Shown here one piece after another: positions 32,303-41,850 of a stretch of 64,000 nucleotides of DNA (positions are counted from its first letter, which is position 1; every line of letters starts with the position of its first letter). This DNA is from CALCNS01 sp964425745. GTDB lineage: Bacteria > Bacillota > JAAYKD01. Location: NCBI GenBank assembly GCA_964425745.1, contig CAYRNW010000012.1, forward strand, positions 7,743-71,742, given 5' to 3'. Under the pieces are notes generated by a model that did not search any database, was not told where the DNA came from, and saw only the letters and a program-made list of their open reading frames with translations. Both the position numbers and the translations under genes were made by a program.

Positions 32303-33487
32303 ATGGAAGAACCCAAAACTTCTACTTTTTCTCATGGATTGCTTTGGTTTGGTGCCGGAGTATCCATTGCCGAAATCCTAACCGGAACCTTGTTTGCACC
32401 GTTGGGATTTGAAAAGGGCTTAGTCGCCATACTGTTAGGCCACATAATCGGCTGTGGACTGCTGTTTTTGGCGGGACTCATGGGTGGACGCACCGGCAAA
32501 AGCGCAATGGAAACGGTCAAGATGTCCTTTGGCCAAAAAGGCTCCTGGTTATTTTCCGGTTTGAATGTGTTGCAGCTCCTAGGTTGGACCGCCGTCATGA
32601 TCTACAGCGGGGCTGTTGCCGCTCAATCCATAGCTCCGTTTGGCGGTTTATCCTTGTGGAGTATGGTAATCGGTGCTTTGATCTTGGTGTGGATTTTGAT
32701 TGGCATCACCAACTTGGGAAAAGTTAATCTTGTTGCCATGACTGCTTTGTTTCTTCTGACCCTTGTTTTAAGTTCAGTTGTTTTTGGTCAAGGGGTGGCC
32801 ACCCCCCAGAGCACCGGGTTATCTTTTGGTGCAGCGGTTGAGCTCTCAGTAGCAATGCCCCTCTCTTGGCTGCCCTTGATTTCGGATTATACCCGCAAAG
32901 CCAAAAAGCCACTAGCAGCCTCTGCTGTGAGTGCGGTGACCTACTTTGTCACCAGCACCTGGATGTATCTTATTGGTTTAGGAGCAGCACTATTTACCGG
33001 TGAAGGGGATATCGCTGCGATTATGATCAAAGCTGGATTAGGAACCTTAGCGTTGCTGATCATTGTCTTCTCAACCGTGACAACCACCTTTCTCGATGTC
33101 TACTCTGCTGGTGTTAGTGCCGAGAGCATCTCAAAAAAGCTCAAGGAAAAACCCGTTGCCCTTAGCATTTGTATCTTGGGGACGGTTCTCTCGATTATGG
33201 TTCCCATTACCCAATTTGAACATTTTTTGTATATGATTAGCTCCGTCTTTGCTCCCATGATTGCAATCCAATTGGTGGACTTCTTCGTATTAAAACGAGA
33301 TCACTCCAAGCAAGCCGTTCATGGCTTAAACCTGTTTGTTTGGCTCTGTGGATTTGTACTGTATCGATTCTTACTTTCTCAAAATACAGCAATTGGTATT
33401 ACAGTCCCCGTCATGTTTCTTACGGCCTTATTTCACTGGCTGATCACAAAAATCACAAGTATTATAGGAGGTAGAGCTCATGTTTAA
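32303..33487 (+). CDS. cytX: Putative hydroxymethylpyrimidine transporter CytX (NCS1 family)
   Basis: 394 residues from ATG 32303 (GAAGG upstream, after the riboswitch terminator); an upstream in-frame ATG lies inside the terminator and is rejected. About 12 membrane helices. Family features: WFGAGVSIAEILTGTLFAPLG at the start, GRTGKSAMETVKMSFGQKG, and SWLPLISDYTRKAKKP. CytX proteins are regularly under TPP riboswitches and are thought to import the pyrimidine moiety HMP. Overlaps thiM by eight bases. Confidence 0.9.
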   Translation: MEEPKTSTFSHGLLWFGAGVSIAEILTGTLFAPLGFEKGLVAILLGHIIGCGLLFLAGLMGGRTGKSAMETVKMSFGQKGSWLFSGLNVLQLLGWTAVMIYSGAVAAQSIAPFGGLSLWSMVIGALILVWILIGITNLGKVNLVAMTALFLLTLVLSSVVFGQGVATPQSTGLSFGAAVELSVAMPLSWLPLISDYTRKAKKPLAASAVSAVTYFVTSTWMYLIGLGAALFTGEGDIAAIMIKAGLGTLALLIIVFSTVTTTFLDVYSAGVSAESISKKLKEKPVALSICILGTVLSIMVPITQFEHFLYMISSVFAPMIAIQLVDFFVLKRDHSKQAVHGLNLFVWLCGFVLYRFLLSQNTAIGITVPVMFLTALFHWLITKITSIIGGRAHV

Positions 33488-34301
33488 AGAATTACTCGGT
33501 AATGTTCGTGCCAAAACCCCTTTGATTCATAACATCACTAATTACGTCACGGTCAACGATGTTGCAAATCTACTAATTGCCTGTGGGGCGGCTCCCATTA
33601 TGGCCGATGACTTAGGGGAAGCCGAGGAAATCACAAGCATTTGCGGGGGATTGAATTTGAATATCGGCACCTTGAATCAACGCACCATTCCTGCTATGTT
33701 TGCCGCCGGTAAAAAAGCGAATCAACTACAGCACCCCGTGCTTTTAGATCCAGTGGGAGCCGGAGCTTCGCGTTTGCGCACCCAGACTGCTCTCGATTTA
33801 CTAAAGCAGCTTCAATTCACGGTTATCCGGGGAAACAGCTCCGAAATTAAGACTTTAGCCTTAGGCGTAGGCAATACCCGCGGAGTCGATGCCAATGCCG
33901 CCGATGCAGTCAACGAGAATACACTGGATGCTACCGTTAATTTGGCCAAACAGCTCAGCGCCAAAACCGGTGCAATTGTGGTCATCACCGGCCCCATAGA
34001 TGTGGTTGCCAATGAACAGAGTGCCTACTGCATACGCAACGGTCACGCCATGATGAGCCAGATCACCGGTAGTGGTTGCCAGTTGTCTGCCTTGATCACG
34101 GCTTTCATCACGGCGAACCCGGAGCGTTCCTTAGAAGCTGCAGCGGCTGCCGTATCTGCTATGGGTTTATGCGGAGAAATTGCCTTTGCACGCTTAACAA
34201 AAGCCGATGGCAATTCAAGCTACCGAAATTACATCATCGATGCCATGTTCAACCTAACCGGCGAAGCATTGGAAGCGGGGGCTCGTTATGAAATTCGATA
34301 A
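33480..34301 (+). CDS. thiM: Hydroxyethylthiazole kinase
   Basis: 273 residues. ThiM motifs: PLIHNITNYVTVNDVANLLIACG, APIMADDLGEAEEI, LLDPVGAGASRLR, VIRGNSSEI, and the catalytic region QITGSGCQLSALITAF. Phosphorylates the salvaged thiazole alcohol. Start has AGGAGG; it overlaps the end of cytX and the start of thiED. Confidence 0.96.
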   Translation: MFKELLGNVRAKTPLIHNITNYVTVNDVANLLIACGAAPIMADDLGEAEEITSICGGLNLNIGTLNQRTIPAMFAAGKKANQLQHPVLLDPVGAGASRLRTQTALDLLKQLQFTVIRGNSSEIKTLALGVGNTRGVDANAADAVNENTLDATVNLAKQLSAKTGAIVVITGPIDVVANEQSAYCIRNGHAMMSQITGSGCQLSALITAFITANPERSLEAAAAAVSAMGLCGEIAFARLTKADGNSSYRNYIIDAMFNLTGEALEAGARYEIR

Positions 34302-35715
34302 CTCGTCTCTTCTGCTATACGCAGTCACCGACCGAGCATGGGCTGGCGAACAAACCCTGATTGAGCAAGTGGAGGATGCTTTACGAGGCGGGGTCACCTG
34401 TTTACAATTACGAGAAAAAAACTTAGATGCTGCTGAGTTTTTAAAGGAAGCCCGAGAAATCAAGTCCCTGTGTGAACATTTCGCCGTTCCCTTCATTATT
34501 AATGATAACGTTGAGGTTGCTTTAGCATGCCAAGCAACCGGAATTCATATCGGTCAGGAAGATCTTCCGGTAAGACATGTTCGATCCAGGGTGGGAAAGG
34601 AGATGATCATCGGTGTTTCAGTACAAACGGTAGCACAAGCCAAAGAAGCCGAAGCCGGTGGCGCCGACTATTTGGGGGTCGGAGCGGTCTTTCCTACCTT
34701 AACCAAGACCGATGCCGAAGCAGTTTCGTTCGAGACCTTGAAACAAATTTGTGAGGTAACCTCGTTACCGGTCGTTGCAATTGGTGGAATTACTGCCCAA
34801 AATCTATTGCAATTATCCGGAAGTGGGATTGCTGGGATCGCTTTGGTTTCGGCGATTTTCGCACAAAAGAACATTGAAGCCGCTTGCCGTGAGTTGAAAG
34901 TTTTAAGTGAGCTTGCAACCCGCCAAAGTTCCCTCAGAAAAGTTTTGACCATTGCCGGTTCCGATTGCAGCGGTGGGGCCGGAATCCAAGCAGATTTGAA
35001 AACGATAGCGGTGCACAAGATGTATGGGATGAGTGTGATTACCGCTTTGACCGCCCAAAATACCACCGGTGTTACTGAAATCATGGATGTAAGTGCTGAC
35101 TTTGTTGGTCACCAACTCGACAGTATTTTTACCGATATCGTGCCCGATGCTGTCAAAATCGGCATGGTATCCCGCAGTGAAGTCATAGAGAAGATTGCAG
35201 AGAAACTGATTCAATATAAAGCAAGGAACATTGTCGTAGATCCGGTCATGGTATCGACCAGTGGTCACCAACTGCTTTCAGATGAAGCTCTAGACTCTTT
35301 AAAACGAAGCCTTCTCCCCTTAGGTTGTATCATTACCCCTAATCTTCTTGAAGCCCAAGTTTTGTGTGGATTTGAAATTCATAATGAAGAAGATATGAAG
35401 CAGGCTGCTCGTATCTTAAGTGAAGACTACGGTAACGCAGTGCTGATTAAAGGAGGTCACCTCAACAAGGAAGCCACCGATTGGCTGTATGATCAGGGAA
35501 CGTATCATCGTTTCACAGCTCAAAGAGTGGATAACCCCAATTCCCACGGTACTGGTTGCACCCTATCTTCAGCAATTGCCTGTAATCTGGCGAGGGGAAA
35601 GAATTTAGTAGAAAGTATTGAACTTGCCAAAACTTATCTCACCGGTGCCCTGAGAGCCCAATTAAACCTTGGCAAGGGACGTGGTCCCCTAGACCACACC
35701 TACCTCTTACCGTAG
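34288..35715 (+). CDS. thiED: Fused thiamine-phosphate synthase / HMP(-P) kinase (ThiE-ThiD)
   Basis: 475 residues in one frame. Residues 1-210 are ThiE: YAVTDRAWAGE, GVTCLQLREKNLDAAEF, FIINDNVEVAL, DYLGVGAVFPTLTK, VVAIGGITAQN. Residues about 218-475 are ThiD: LTIAGSDCSGGAGIQADLKT, MYGMSVITALTAQNT, DPVMVSTSG, VLIKGGHL, and SHGTGCTLSSAIA. The fusion joins HMP-P phosphorylation with coupling to thiazole phosphate. With cytX and thiM it gives a salvage-only set; no de novo thiC or thiG is in the window. ThiED fusions are known in other bacteria. Confidence 0.95.
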   Translation: MKFDNSSLLLYAVTDRAWAGEQTLIEQVEDALRGGVTCLQLREKNLDAAEFLKEAREIKSLCEHFAVPFIINDNVEVALACQATGIHIGQEDLPVRHVRSRVGKEMIIGVSVQTVAQAKEAEAGGADYLGVGAVFPTLTKTDAEAVSFETLKQICEVTSLPVVAIGGITAQNLLQLSGSGIAGIALVSAIFAQKNIEAACRELKVLSELATRQSSLRKVLTIAGSDCSGGAGIQADLKTIAVHKMYGMSVITALTAQNTTGVTEIMDVSADFVGHQLDSIFTDIVPDAVKIGMVSRSEVIEKIAEKLIQYKARNIVVDPVMVSTSGHQLLSDEALDSLKRSLLPLGCIITPNLLEAQVLCGFEIHNEEDMKQAARILSEDYGNAVLIKGGHLNKEATDWLYDQGTYHRFTAQRVDNPNSHGTGCTLSSAIACNLARGKNLVESIELAKTYLTGALRAQLNLGKGRGPLDHTYLLP

Positions 35716-35732
35716 AACGGGCATTGTAGTAC

Positions 35733-35773
35733 AAAAAAAGGGAACCGATGGTGCAAACCTTCGGTTCCTTTTC
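35733..35773. terminator. Bidirectional terminator between thiED and prsA
   Basis: GGAACCGA/TCGGTTCC stem, seven T on the minus side and TTTTC on the plus side. Confidence 0.88.
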
Positions 35774-35782
35774 GCAATTCTC

Positions 35783-36883
35783 TTATTCGCCTTTTGCGAT
35801 TGAAATCATGGTTGTCTTGGTGGCTTCCGGACTAATCTTTGCGGCTTCCACGACTTTAACCAGTTCGGCATTGATCTTGCTGGTTGTAATATCTTGCTTA
35901 ATCTGCTCTTTTACAGCATCCAATTCAATGGTCCTTGTATCTTCCAAACGAATGATATGATACCCAAAACTGGTTTTCACCGGTTGACTGATCTGACCAT
36001 TCTCAGTTAAAGCAAATGCCCCGGTAATATATTCTGTGACCAAACCACCGGTGCGGGGAAAATAGCCAATATTTCCACCGGAAGCTTTGGCCGCTTCATC
36101 GGTACTGTAAGTATCGGACATTTCTACCCAATCGGCACCGGCCATAAGTTTTGCATAGACATCATTTGCAGTCGCTTCATCTGCAACCAAAATGTGACTG
36201 GTGTCTTTTTCAATGTATTTTGCTTCGAGATTTTCATCATAATACGCTTGAATCTCTTCATCGGTGAAGACGAGACCCTCTTTCACCTTTGATTTCAAAG
36301 CTTCAATTGTTAATGCAGAAGCCGATACTTTGGTGAAATAGTCGCGAGTCAATTGAGCAGCAGTCAGTTTTTCATCTAACATGACAGCACCGGTTTTTCC
36401 CAACGCGGTTTCAAGGCGGGTCTTCTCTTCTAATGCTTTATCTTCATCGGTACCAAATAGAGCTGCAGAATCCATTTCCATTTCAGCGGCATTGGCTGCC
36501 TCATATAAGAAGTAGACTTCCAAATATTTTAGAGTGTTCTCAGCATCTTCGGCAATAACGCTATCTTCAATGGCGATGCCTTGTTTGGCAGCTTCTTGTA
36601 ATAAAAGACGATCATAAGCAACATAAGGGGCAATGTGATCTTGATAATAGACATTATCAATTTCTACGGTATCATCGTAGAGGGAATATTGACCTAACTG
36701 TTCTTTAACATCATCGATGGTGATTTTTTCACCGTTGACCACCGCTAAAGTGCCTTTTTGATAAAGTGCAAACATGACTACACCGGCAAGAATGGCTACT
36801 ACCAAGAGTGCGGCTCCCCATTTCATCCAGGGGGCGAGCACCGGGCTTGCCATTTGATTATTTTTCTTGTTCAATCGTTCCAA
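35783..36883 (-). CDS. prsA: Peptidylprolyl isomerase / foldase, PrsA-like (parvulin)
   Basis: 366 residues. Membrane helix at about 23-44 with no lipobox, so it is a transmembrane rather than lipoprotein form. A SurA-N-like chaperone part (VNGEKITIDDVKEQLGQYS) is followed by the parvulin domain (about 228-320: DTSHILVADEATANDVYAKL, GGNIGYFPRTGGLV, QISQPVKTSFGYHIIRLE). It should help exported proteins fold outside the membrane. Position after mfd matches many Clostridia. Confidence 0.88.
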   Translation of the reverse strand: MERLNKKNNQMASPVLAPWMKWGAALLVVAILAGVVMFALYQKGTLAVVNGEKITIDDVKEQLGQYSLYDDTVEIDNVYYQDHIAPYVAYDRLLLQEAAKQGIAIEDSVIAEDAENTLKYLEVYFLYEAANAAEMEMDSAALFGTDEDKALEEKTRLETALGKTGAVMLDEKLTAAQLTRDYFTKVSASALTIEALKSKVKEGLVFTDEEIQAYYDENLEAKYIEKDTSHILVADEATANDVYAKLMAGADWVEMSDTYSTDEAAKASGGNIGYFPRTGGLVTEYITGAFALTENGQISQPVKTSFGYHIIRLEDTRTIELDAVKEQIKQDITTSKINAELVKVVEAAKISPEATKTTMISIAKGE

Positions 36884-36929
36884 CTCCCATTCTTCTTCAG
36901 TTCATACAACCGCTATTATACGTGTTTAT

Positions 36930-39900
36930 TCAACTTTTGGCAATACGCTGAAAGCCGGCAACAAAAATTTCAATTTGCTGTAACATCGCTGACGCAGATA
37001 ACCCGGACACATCGATTAAAAACGGGGTGCTTTTTCCGGCTTGGTGCCGCAATCGTCCGTCCATGGCCATTACTAAAAGTGCAGCATCATTTAAGGAATA
37101 ACTCACACCTTCTACCCGTATTGCAACCACTTCACCAGGCTTTTGGCTGATCAGTTTAATGCCAGCAACCGATGCCTTTAGACGCAATTGCGCGATCTGT
37201 AACAGATTACGAACCTGCAGCGGAATATCTCCGAAGCGATCGATCAATTCATCTTGTAGTTCAACCAATTCCTCTAAATCGGCTTGCTGAATGCGTCTGT
37301 AAAAATCGACTTTGTGTCCAACGTCATTGATATATTCCGATGGGATAAAGGCATCTACTTGCAATTCCAATACCGTCTCCACCTTCTTGACTTGGACAAC
37401 ACCTTTCAGATTTTCAACAGCCTCTTTAAGCATCATGGAATAGAGCTCAAAACCGACCGCTGCCACATTACCATGTTGCTCCGCTCCCAAAAGATTGCCG
37501 ACTCCCCGCATTTCCAAGTCTCGCAATGCAATTTTGTAGCCTTCCCCCAACTGACAAAACTCTTTCAGGGCAATCAGGCGTTTTTCGGAGAGCTCGCTGA
37601 GCTGTTTATCTCGTGTATACATAAAATAGGCATAGCCAATGCGACTACTTCGACCGATTCGCCCTCGTAATTGGTGTAATTGACTTAAGCCATAGCGGTC
37701 CGCGTCACAAACAATCAGGGTATTGACATTGGGCATATCGATACCGGCTTCTATAATGGTGGTTGAGATGAGGACATCATACTCTCCGCTTAGGAAATCG
37801 CTCATGGTTTCTGCTAATTTACCTTCCGGCATTTGACCATGTGCAATCACAAAGCGCCCTTGCGGGACCAATTGTTCTAATTGATCGGCTAATATTGGCA
37901 AGGCGGCGATTCGATTATGCACCACGAAGACTTGTCCTTGACGTTCCAATTCTCGTTGAATCGCCTCTCGCACCAACTCCGGATTCCATTCCATGACATA
38001 GGTTTGCACCGGGAATCGATTTTCCGGCGGGGTCTCGATCATACTCATATCGCGAATGCCAACTAAAGACATGTGTAAAGTACGAGGAATTGGTGTCGCA
38101 GAAAGCATGAGAACGTCTACATTGGTTTTCAACCTTTTGAGCTTTTCTTTGTGCGCTACTCCAAATCGTTGTTCCTCATCGATAATCAATAACCCTAAAT
38201 CTGCAAATTCCACGTCTTTCGATAACAACCGATGCGTGCCAATCACAATATCGATTTGCTTCGCTTTCAATTTTTCAACGGTTGCCAGGTTCTCTTTATT
38301 GCTTCTGTAGCGGCTCATGAGGGCAATATTGACGGGAAAATTCGCTAACCGCTCTCGAAATGTAGCAAAATGCTGTTGTGCCAAAACGGTGGTCGGCACC
38401 AAAACCGCCACTTGTTTACCATCGGTTACTGCCTTGAACGCGGCACGAATCGCAACTTCGGTCTTGCCAAAACCCACATCACCACAGAGTAACCGTTCCA
38501 TGGGCTGAGGTTGTTCCATATCTTGCTTGATTTCTTCAATACAGCGCAACTGATCTTCGGTTTCTTCATAAAAGAAGTCATCTTCCATTTCAGCTTGCCA
38601 AGCACTGTCTTTGGAAAAAGGATAGCCCAAGTTGCTCTGCCTTTGTGCATACAACTTCAACAAATCCTCGGCCATGTCTTCGACCGCTTTTTTAACTTTA
38701 CCGGTAGTTCGGCTCCACTCTGTGCTGTTCAGTGAAGTCAGTCTGGTAGTCTTGTCTTCTCCACTACCAATGTATTTTTGAATATAGCCAATTTGATCAA
38801 TCGGCACATAGAGTTTATCCTCACCGGAATATTGAATATGCAGATAATCCTTTTGCAGCCCTTCTAAAATCATGGAGGTCACGCCGACATAGCGTCCAAT
38901 TCCATGGTGGATATGCACAACCAAATCGCCGGGCTTCAGCTCGCGGTAGGTTCGGAGTTTGCGACTGTCACTGCTTTTCTTAAACTTACTCTTCTTGGCT
39001 TTACTGAAAAACGTACTGTCCGGTAAAACTACAAAACGGCTGGAAGAGATCTCCAGCCCTTCACTTAAAAACCCTAAACGAATCAAAGGGTGCGCCGCAG
39101 ACTCCTCTGCTTCTTCTGATTGAATCGTAGCTTCAAAGTGGTACTCTCGGAGCAACTGTTTCACCTGCTGTGCGCGTTCTTCGTCTTCTGCCATAATCAA
39201 AACTTGAACTTTATGACTACGCCATCGCTCGAACTCTTCGATTAAAACGGGTAAAGAGCCCCGATATAAGGGCAAAGATTTCATGGGATTGTCGATAATC
39301 TCTACCGGTTTGAGCCAAACCGGACGTCGTAACACCATGGTCAGCGAAACCGAGGCTTCTTGTTGAAACAACGGCTGCAAATCGGCAAAGCCAATCGTAT
39401 GCTTTTGTCTTCCTCTCAACATTTCTCCACGAGCAAAGCTTTGAATGCAGTAATCTATAACTTCACCTTGGCGATGCTCCATCGATTCCTGAATACGCGA
39501 AGGCTCATCCAACCAAAGCAGCGGTTCTTGTTTAAAATAATCCCAAAGCGTTTTCTTTTCAGGATAAAAATAGGGCAAATAAGGGGTCCACGATTCATCG
39601 ATTTGATTGCTTTCCAAGCGTTGCATCATCTCATCAAAGCGATCTTGTAATCCTTCTGCCAAAGCAGGGGTATCGGTTGCCCGAAGTCGTTTGATGCTGT
39701 CGTTGAAATCGGCTTGCAACGCTTTTTTTCCATGTTCCAAAGCTTCTTTAGTCAGCATGACTTCTGAGCCCGGCGACACGATATATTCCTGGATTGGATC
39801 AAACGATCGCTGGTTGACCGGATCAAACAATCGAATTGAATCAATTTCGTCATCAAATAACTCAATGCGTACCGGTAACGGATCCATGGGGGCATACAAA

Positions 39901-40448
39901 TCTAGAATCCCGCCTCGCCGTGCAAAGGTTCCCGGTGTGTCTACTGTAGCGGTCCGTTCGTATCCTTGACGGATTAAGGAAGTCATCCACTCCTGAAGAT
40001 CAAGTCGGTCGCCTAAGCGCAAAGTTTTGATTTGAGATGCGATGATTTCCGGGGGCATCACCGGCAGCATGAGCGCTTCGGCCGTTGTTACGACACCCTG
40101 TAATTTGGAGTGAAGCAGGTCCAAAAGCACTTGCAAGCGCTGGTTCGATAGCTCATCACTGGCAGCCGCTACGTCGTAAAAGGCACTTTCGTTCGCTGGG
40201 AAAAAGCCAATTTTATGATCTGGCAACAGTCCTGAAAGATCATCGAATAATTTCTGAGCTTGACTGTGCCCATAGGTGATCAACAAGAAGGGCCGTTGCT
40301 CGACTGCTGCTAATAAGGCAATATATAACGCCTTTTGGCTAGCTGAGGTCAGTCCGTACAGACAAACAGGCCCACGTCGTCCTTGAACGACCCGGGTCAG
40401 TTGTTGGATTTGTTCAGTTTGGTAGAGGGGTACAAATCCCTTCAGCAT
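36930..40448 (-). CDS. mfd: Transcription-repair coupling factor Mfd
   Basis: 1172 residues from the ATG at 40448 (GGGGG upstream; the preceding TTG is less likely). Domains: UvrB-like N-terminal part (CLYGLTSASQKALYIALLAA, TPGTFARRGGILDLYAP), RNA-polymerase-interacting CarD-like domain (LKPGDLVVHIHHGIGRYVG), RecG-like translocase with Walker A LLCGDVGFGKTEVAIRA and the DEEQ box LLIIDEEQRFGVAHKEKL, motif VI HQLRGRIGRSSR, and TRCF C-terminal domain. Removes stalled RNA polymerase and recruits UvrA. Full length and intact. Confidence 0.98.
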   Translation of the reverse strand: MLKGFVPLYQTEQIQQLTRVVQGRRGPVCLYGLTSASQKALYIALLAAVEQRPFLLITYGHSQAQKLFDDLSGLLPDHKIGFFPANESAFYDVAAASDELSNQRLQVLLDLLHSKLQGVVTTAEALMLPVMPPEIIASQIKTLRLGDRLDLQEWMTSLIRQGYERTATVDTPGTFARRGGILDLYAPMDPLPVRIELFDDEIDSIRLFDPVNQRSFDPIQEYIVSPGSEVMLTKEALEHGKKALQADFNDSIKRLRATDTPALAEGLQDRFDEMMQRLESNQIDESWTPYLPYFYPEKKTLWDYFKQEPLLWLDEPSRIQESMEHRQGEVIDYCIQSFARGEMLRGRQKHTIGFADLQPLFQQEASVSLTMVLRRPVWLKPVEIIDNPMKSLPLYRGSLPVLIEEFERWRSHKVQVLIMAEDEERAQQVKQLLREYHFEATIQSEEAEESAAHPLIRLGFLSEGLEISSSRFVVLPDSTFFSKAKKSKFKKSSDSRKLRTYRELKPGDLVVHIHHGIGRYVGVTSMILEGLQKDYLHIQYSGEDKLYVPIDQIGYIQKYIGSGEDKTTRLTSLNSTEWSRTTGKVKKAVEDMAEDLLKLYAQRQSNLGYPFSKDSAWQAEMEDDFFYEETEDQLRCIEEIKQDMEQPQPMERLLCGDVGFGKTEVAIRAAFKAVTDGKQVAVLVPTTVLAQQHFATFRERLANFPVNIALMSRYRSNKENLATVEKLKAKQIDIVIGTHRLLSKDVEFADLGLLIIDEEQRFGVAHKEKLKRLKTNVDVLMLSATPIPRTLHMSLVGIRDMSMIETPPENRFPVQTYVMEWNPELVREAIQRELERQGQVFVVHNRIAALPILADQLEQLVPQGRFVIAHGQMPEGKLAETMSDFLSGEYDVLISTTIIEAGIDMPNVNTLIVCDADRYGLSQLHQLRGRIGRSSRIGYAYFMYTRDKQLSELSEKRLIALKEFCQLGEGYKIALRDLEMRGVGNLLGAEQHGNVAAVGFELYSMMLKEAVENLKGVVQVKKVETVLELQVDAFIPSEYINDVGHKVDFYRRIQQADLEELVELQDELIDRFGDIPLQVRNLLQIAQLRLKASVAGIKLISQKPGEVVAIRVEGVSYSLNDAALLVMAMDGRLRHQAGKSTPFLIDVSGLSASAMLQQIEIFVAGFQRIAKS

Positions 40449-40468
40449 CAAAGTCCCCCTTTTATGGT

Positions 40469-41041
40469 CTATTGGCCGTTGAAACCATTATACCGGTTCA
40501 TAGCAGCCACCGTTCCTTCACGGATCCAGGTTTCGGCAACATCGGGCATTTCTGCCAAAACTCGTTCCACAACTTCCCATTCTTGAGGTTTAAATGTTTT
40601 CAAGACGTGTTCTGCAGAATCCATTCCGGCCGGTTGTGGACCAACACCTAAACGGATACGGGCAAATTCTTCGCTTTGTAAATGAGCAATCATCGATTTG
40701 ATGCCATTGTGTCCACCGGCGCTGCCTTGAGGACGAATTCGAATGCGACCTACCGGTAAATCAATATCATCATAGAAAACCAGGAGATTGCTTAGAGGCA
40801 GCTGATAAAACTTCATCCAGGCACCTACGGCTCTCCCACTATCGTTCATAAAGGTCAGGGGCTTGACAAACAAAACCTTTTCTCCATGCACAATTCCTTC
40901 ACCATAAATCGAACTGAATTTCTGACCCGTCATGGTAATTTTGTACGCAGAAGCCACCCGCTCTACCGCTTTGAATCCAAAGTTGTGGCGGGTTGGCGCG
41001 TATTTGATGCCGGGATTTCCTAATCCGACCAGCACTAACAT
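40469..41041 (-). CDS. pth: Peptidyl-tRNA hydrolase
   Basis: 190 residues. VGLGNPGIKYAPTRHNFGF contains the catalytic His; the catalytic Asp is in VFYDDIDLPVGRIRIR; RPQGSAGGHNGIKSMI and FARIRLGVG also match. Recycles peptidyl-tRNA released from ribosomes. Five bases after the L25 gene, as in the Bacillus ctc-pth-mfd order. Confidence 0.97.
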   Translation of the reverse strand: MLVLVGLGNPGIKYAPTRHNFGFKAVERVASAYKITMTGQKFSSIYGEGIVHGEKVLFVKPLTFMNDSGRAVGAWMKFYQLPLSNLLVFYDDIDLPVGRIRIRPQGSAGGHNGIKSMIAHLQSEEFARIRLGVGPQPAGMDSAEHVLKTFKPQEWEVVERVLAEMPDVAETWIREGTVAAMNRYNGFNGQ

Positions 41042-41046
41042 ACGTT

Positions 41047-41679
41047 TTATTCCTTTACGATTTTCTTTTCGCGAATCATTTCCGGTTCTGCTACTACAGC
41101 AGCTTCGGCATCTTCAGCATCTTCATGTACTTCATTAATGGTGGTCAATACCAGCATTAACTCGCTGTCTAAAGTAATGTTTTCCGGTAAAACCAAGTCT
41201 CTCGCATAAACAACATCGCCTAAGCCCTGACTGCTGATGTTATGCTCGATTTTCTCGGGCAGATCGTTCGGCAAGCAGGAAATTTCAACGTGATGGTTTT
41301 GAATTTCCAAGATGCCACCTTCTTTGACGCCAACCGGATTGCCAATGAAAACAACCGGAACACGGAAGGTTTGAACCATGTTCATTTCGATTTGATGTAA
41401 GTCAACGTTTAAGAACGTGCGTTTGACAGGATGTTTCTGGATTTCAGAAATATGCACGGTGAAAACATGCTCACCAACCGATAAGTCAAATAAGCCATCG
41501 GCAGAGTTTTTGGCGATTGCTCTTTCGAATGCATAATTATCCAATGAAATTTCCATGGAACCATTGGGAACGGCTTCGCCGTATACGACGGCCGGAATCA
41601 TGCCGGTTTTGCGCAATGCGCGGGAGGCGTTACTGCCGATGTTTGATCGGACTACTGCTTCTAATTTTGCTCTTTCCAT
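41047..41679 (-). CDS. 50S ribosomal protein L25/general stress protein Ctc (long form)
   Basis: 210 residues from MERAKLEAVVR; this ATG has AAAGGAG upstream, while the longer frame is leader. N-terminal L25 domain (RALRKTGMIPAVVYGEAVPN, HPVKRTFLNVDLHQI) is followed by the TL5/CTC beta domain (VPVVFIGNPVGVKEGGILEI, ISCLPNDLPEKIEHN) and an acidic tail (EDAEDAEAAVVAE). It binds 5S rRNA. Its structured 5' leader is described separately. Confidence 0.94.
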   Translation of the reverse strand: MERAKLEAVVRSNIGSNASRALRKTGMIPAVVYGEAVPNGSMEISLDNYAFERAIAKNSADGLFDLSVGEHVFTVHISEIQKHPVKRTFLNVDLHQIEMNMVQTFRVPVVFIGNPVGVKEGGILEIQNHHVEISCLPNDLPEKIEHNISSQGLGDVVYARDLVLPENITLDSELMLVLTTINEVHEDAEDAEAAVVAEPEMIREKKIVKE

Positions 41680-41722
41680 TATAAAGAACTCCTTTCGTTT
41701 TACAGAGAGTTGTCTTTGACAA

Positions 41723-41798
41723 GGTGGTTTTATCACCGGACGAAAGTTTCGTCGTACCTGCAAAGCGTTGGCGTCTTTCTTGGGTATCGATAAACGCC
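41723..41798 (-). promoter_or_regulatory. Structured 5' leader of the L25 gene (three hairpins)
   Basis: Three inverted repeats lie in about 130 nt of leader: GGCGT/ACGCC (41770-41798), GACGAAACTTTCGTC (41739-41753) and GGTG/CACC (41723-41737). This could be an autoregulatory r-protein site; no known motif was matched. Confidence 0.45.
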
Positions 41799-41810
41799 TA
41801 TGACTAAGGA

Positions 41811-41839
41811 ATTATAGCGTACAATTCACAAAAAAGCAA
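41811..41839 (-). promoter_or_regulatory. Promoter of the L25-pth-mfd operon
   Basis: TTGCTT, 17-bp spacer, TATAAT on the minus strand, just downstream of purR. Confidence 0.7.
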
Positions 41840-41850
41840 GATAGGTTTTG

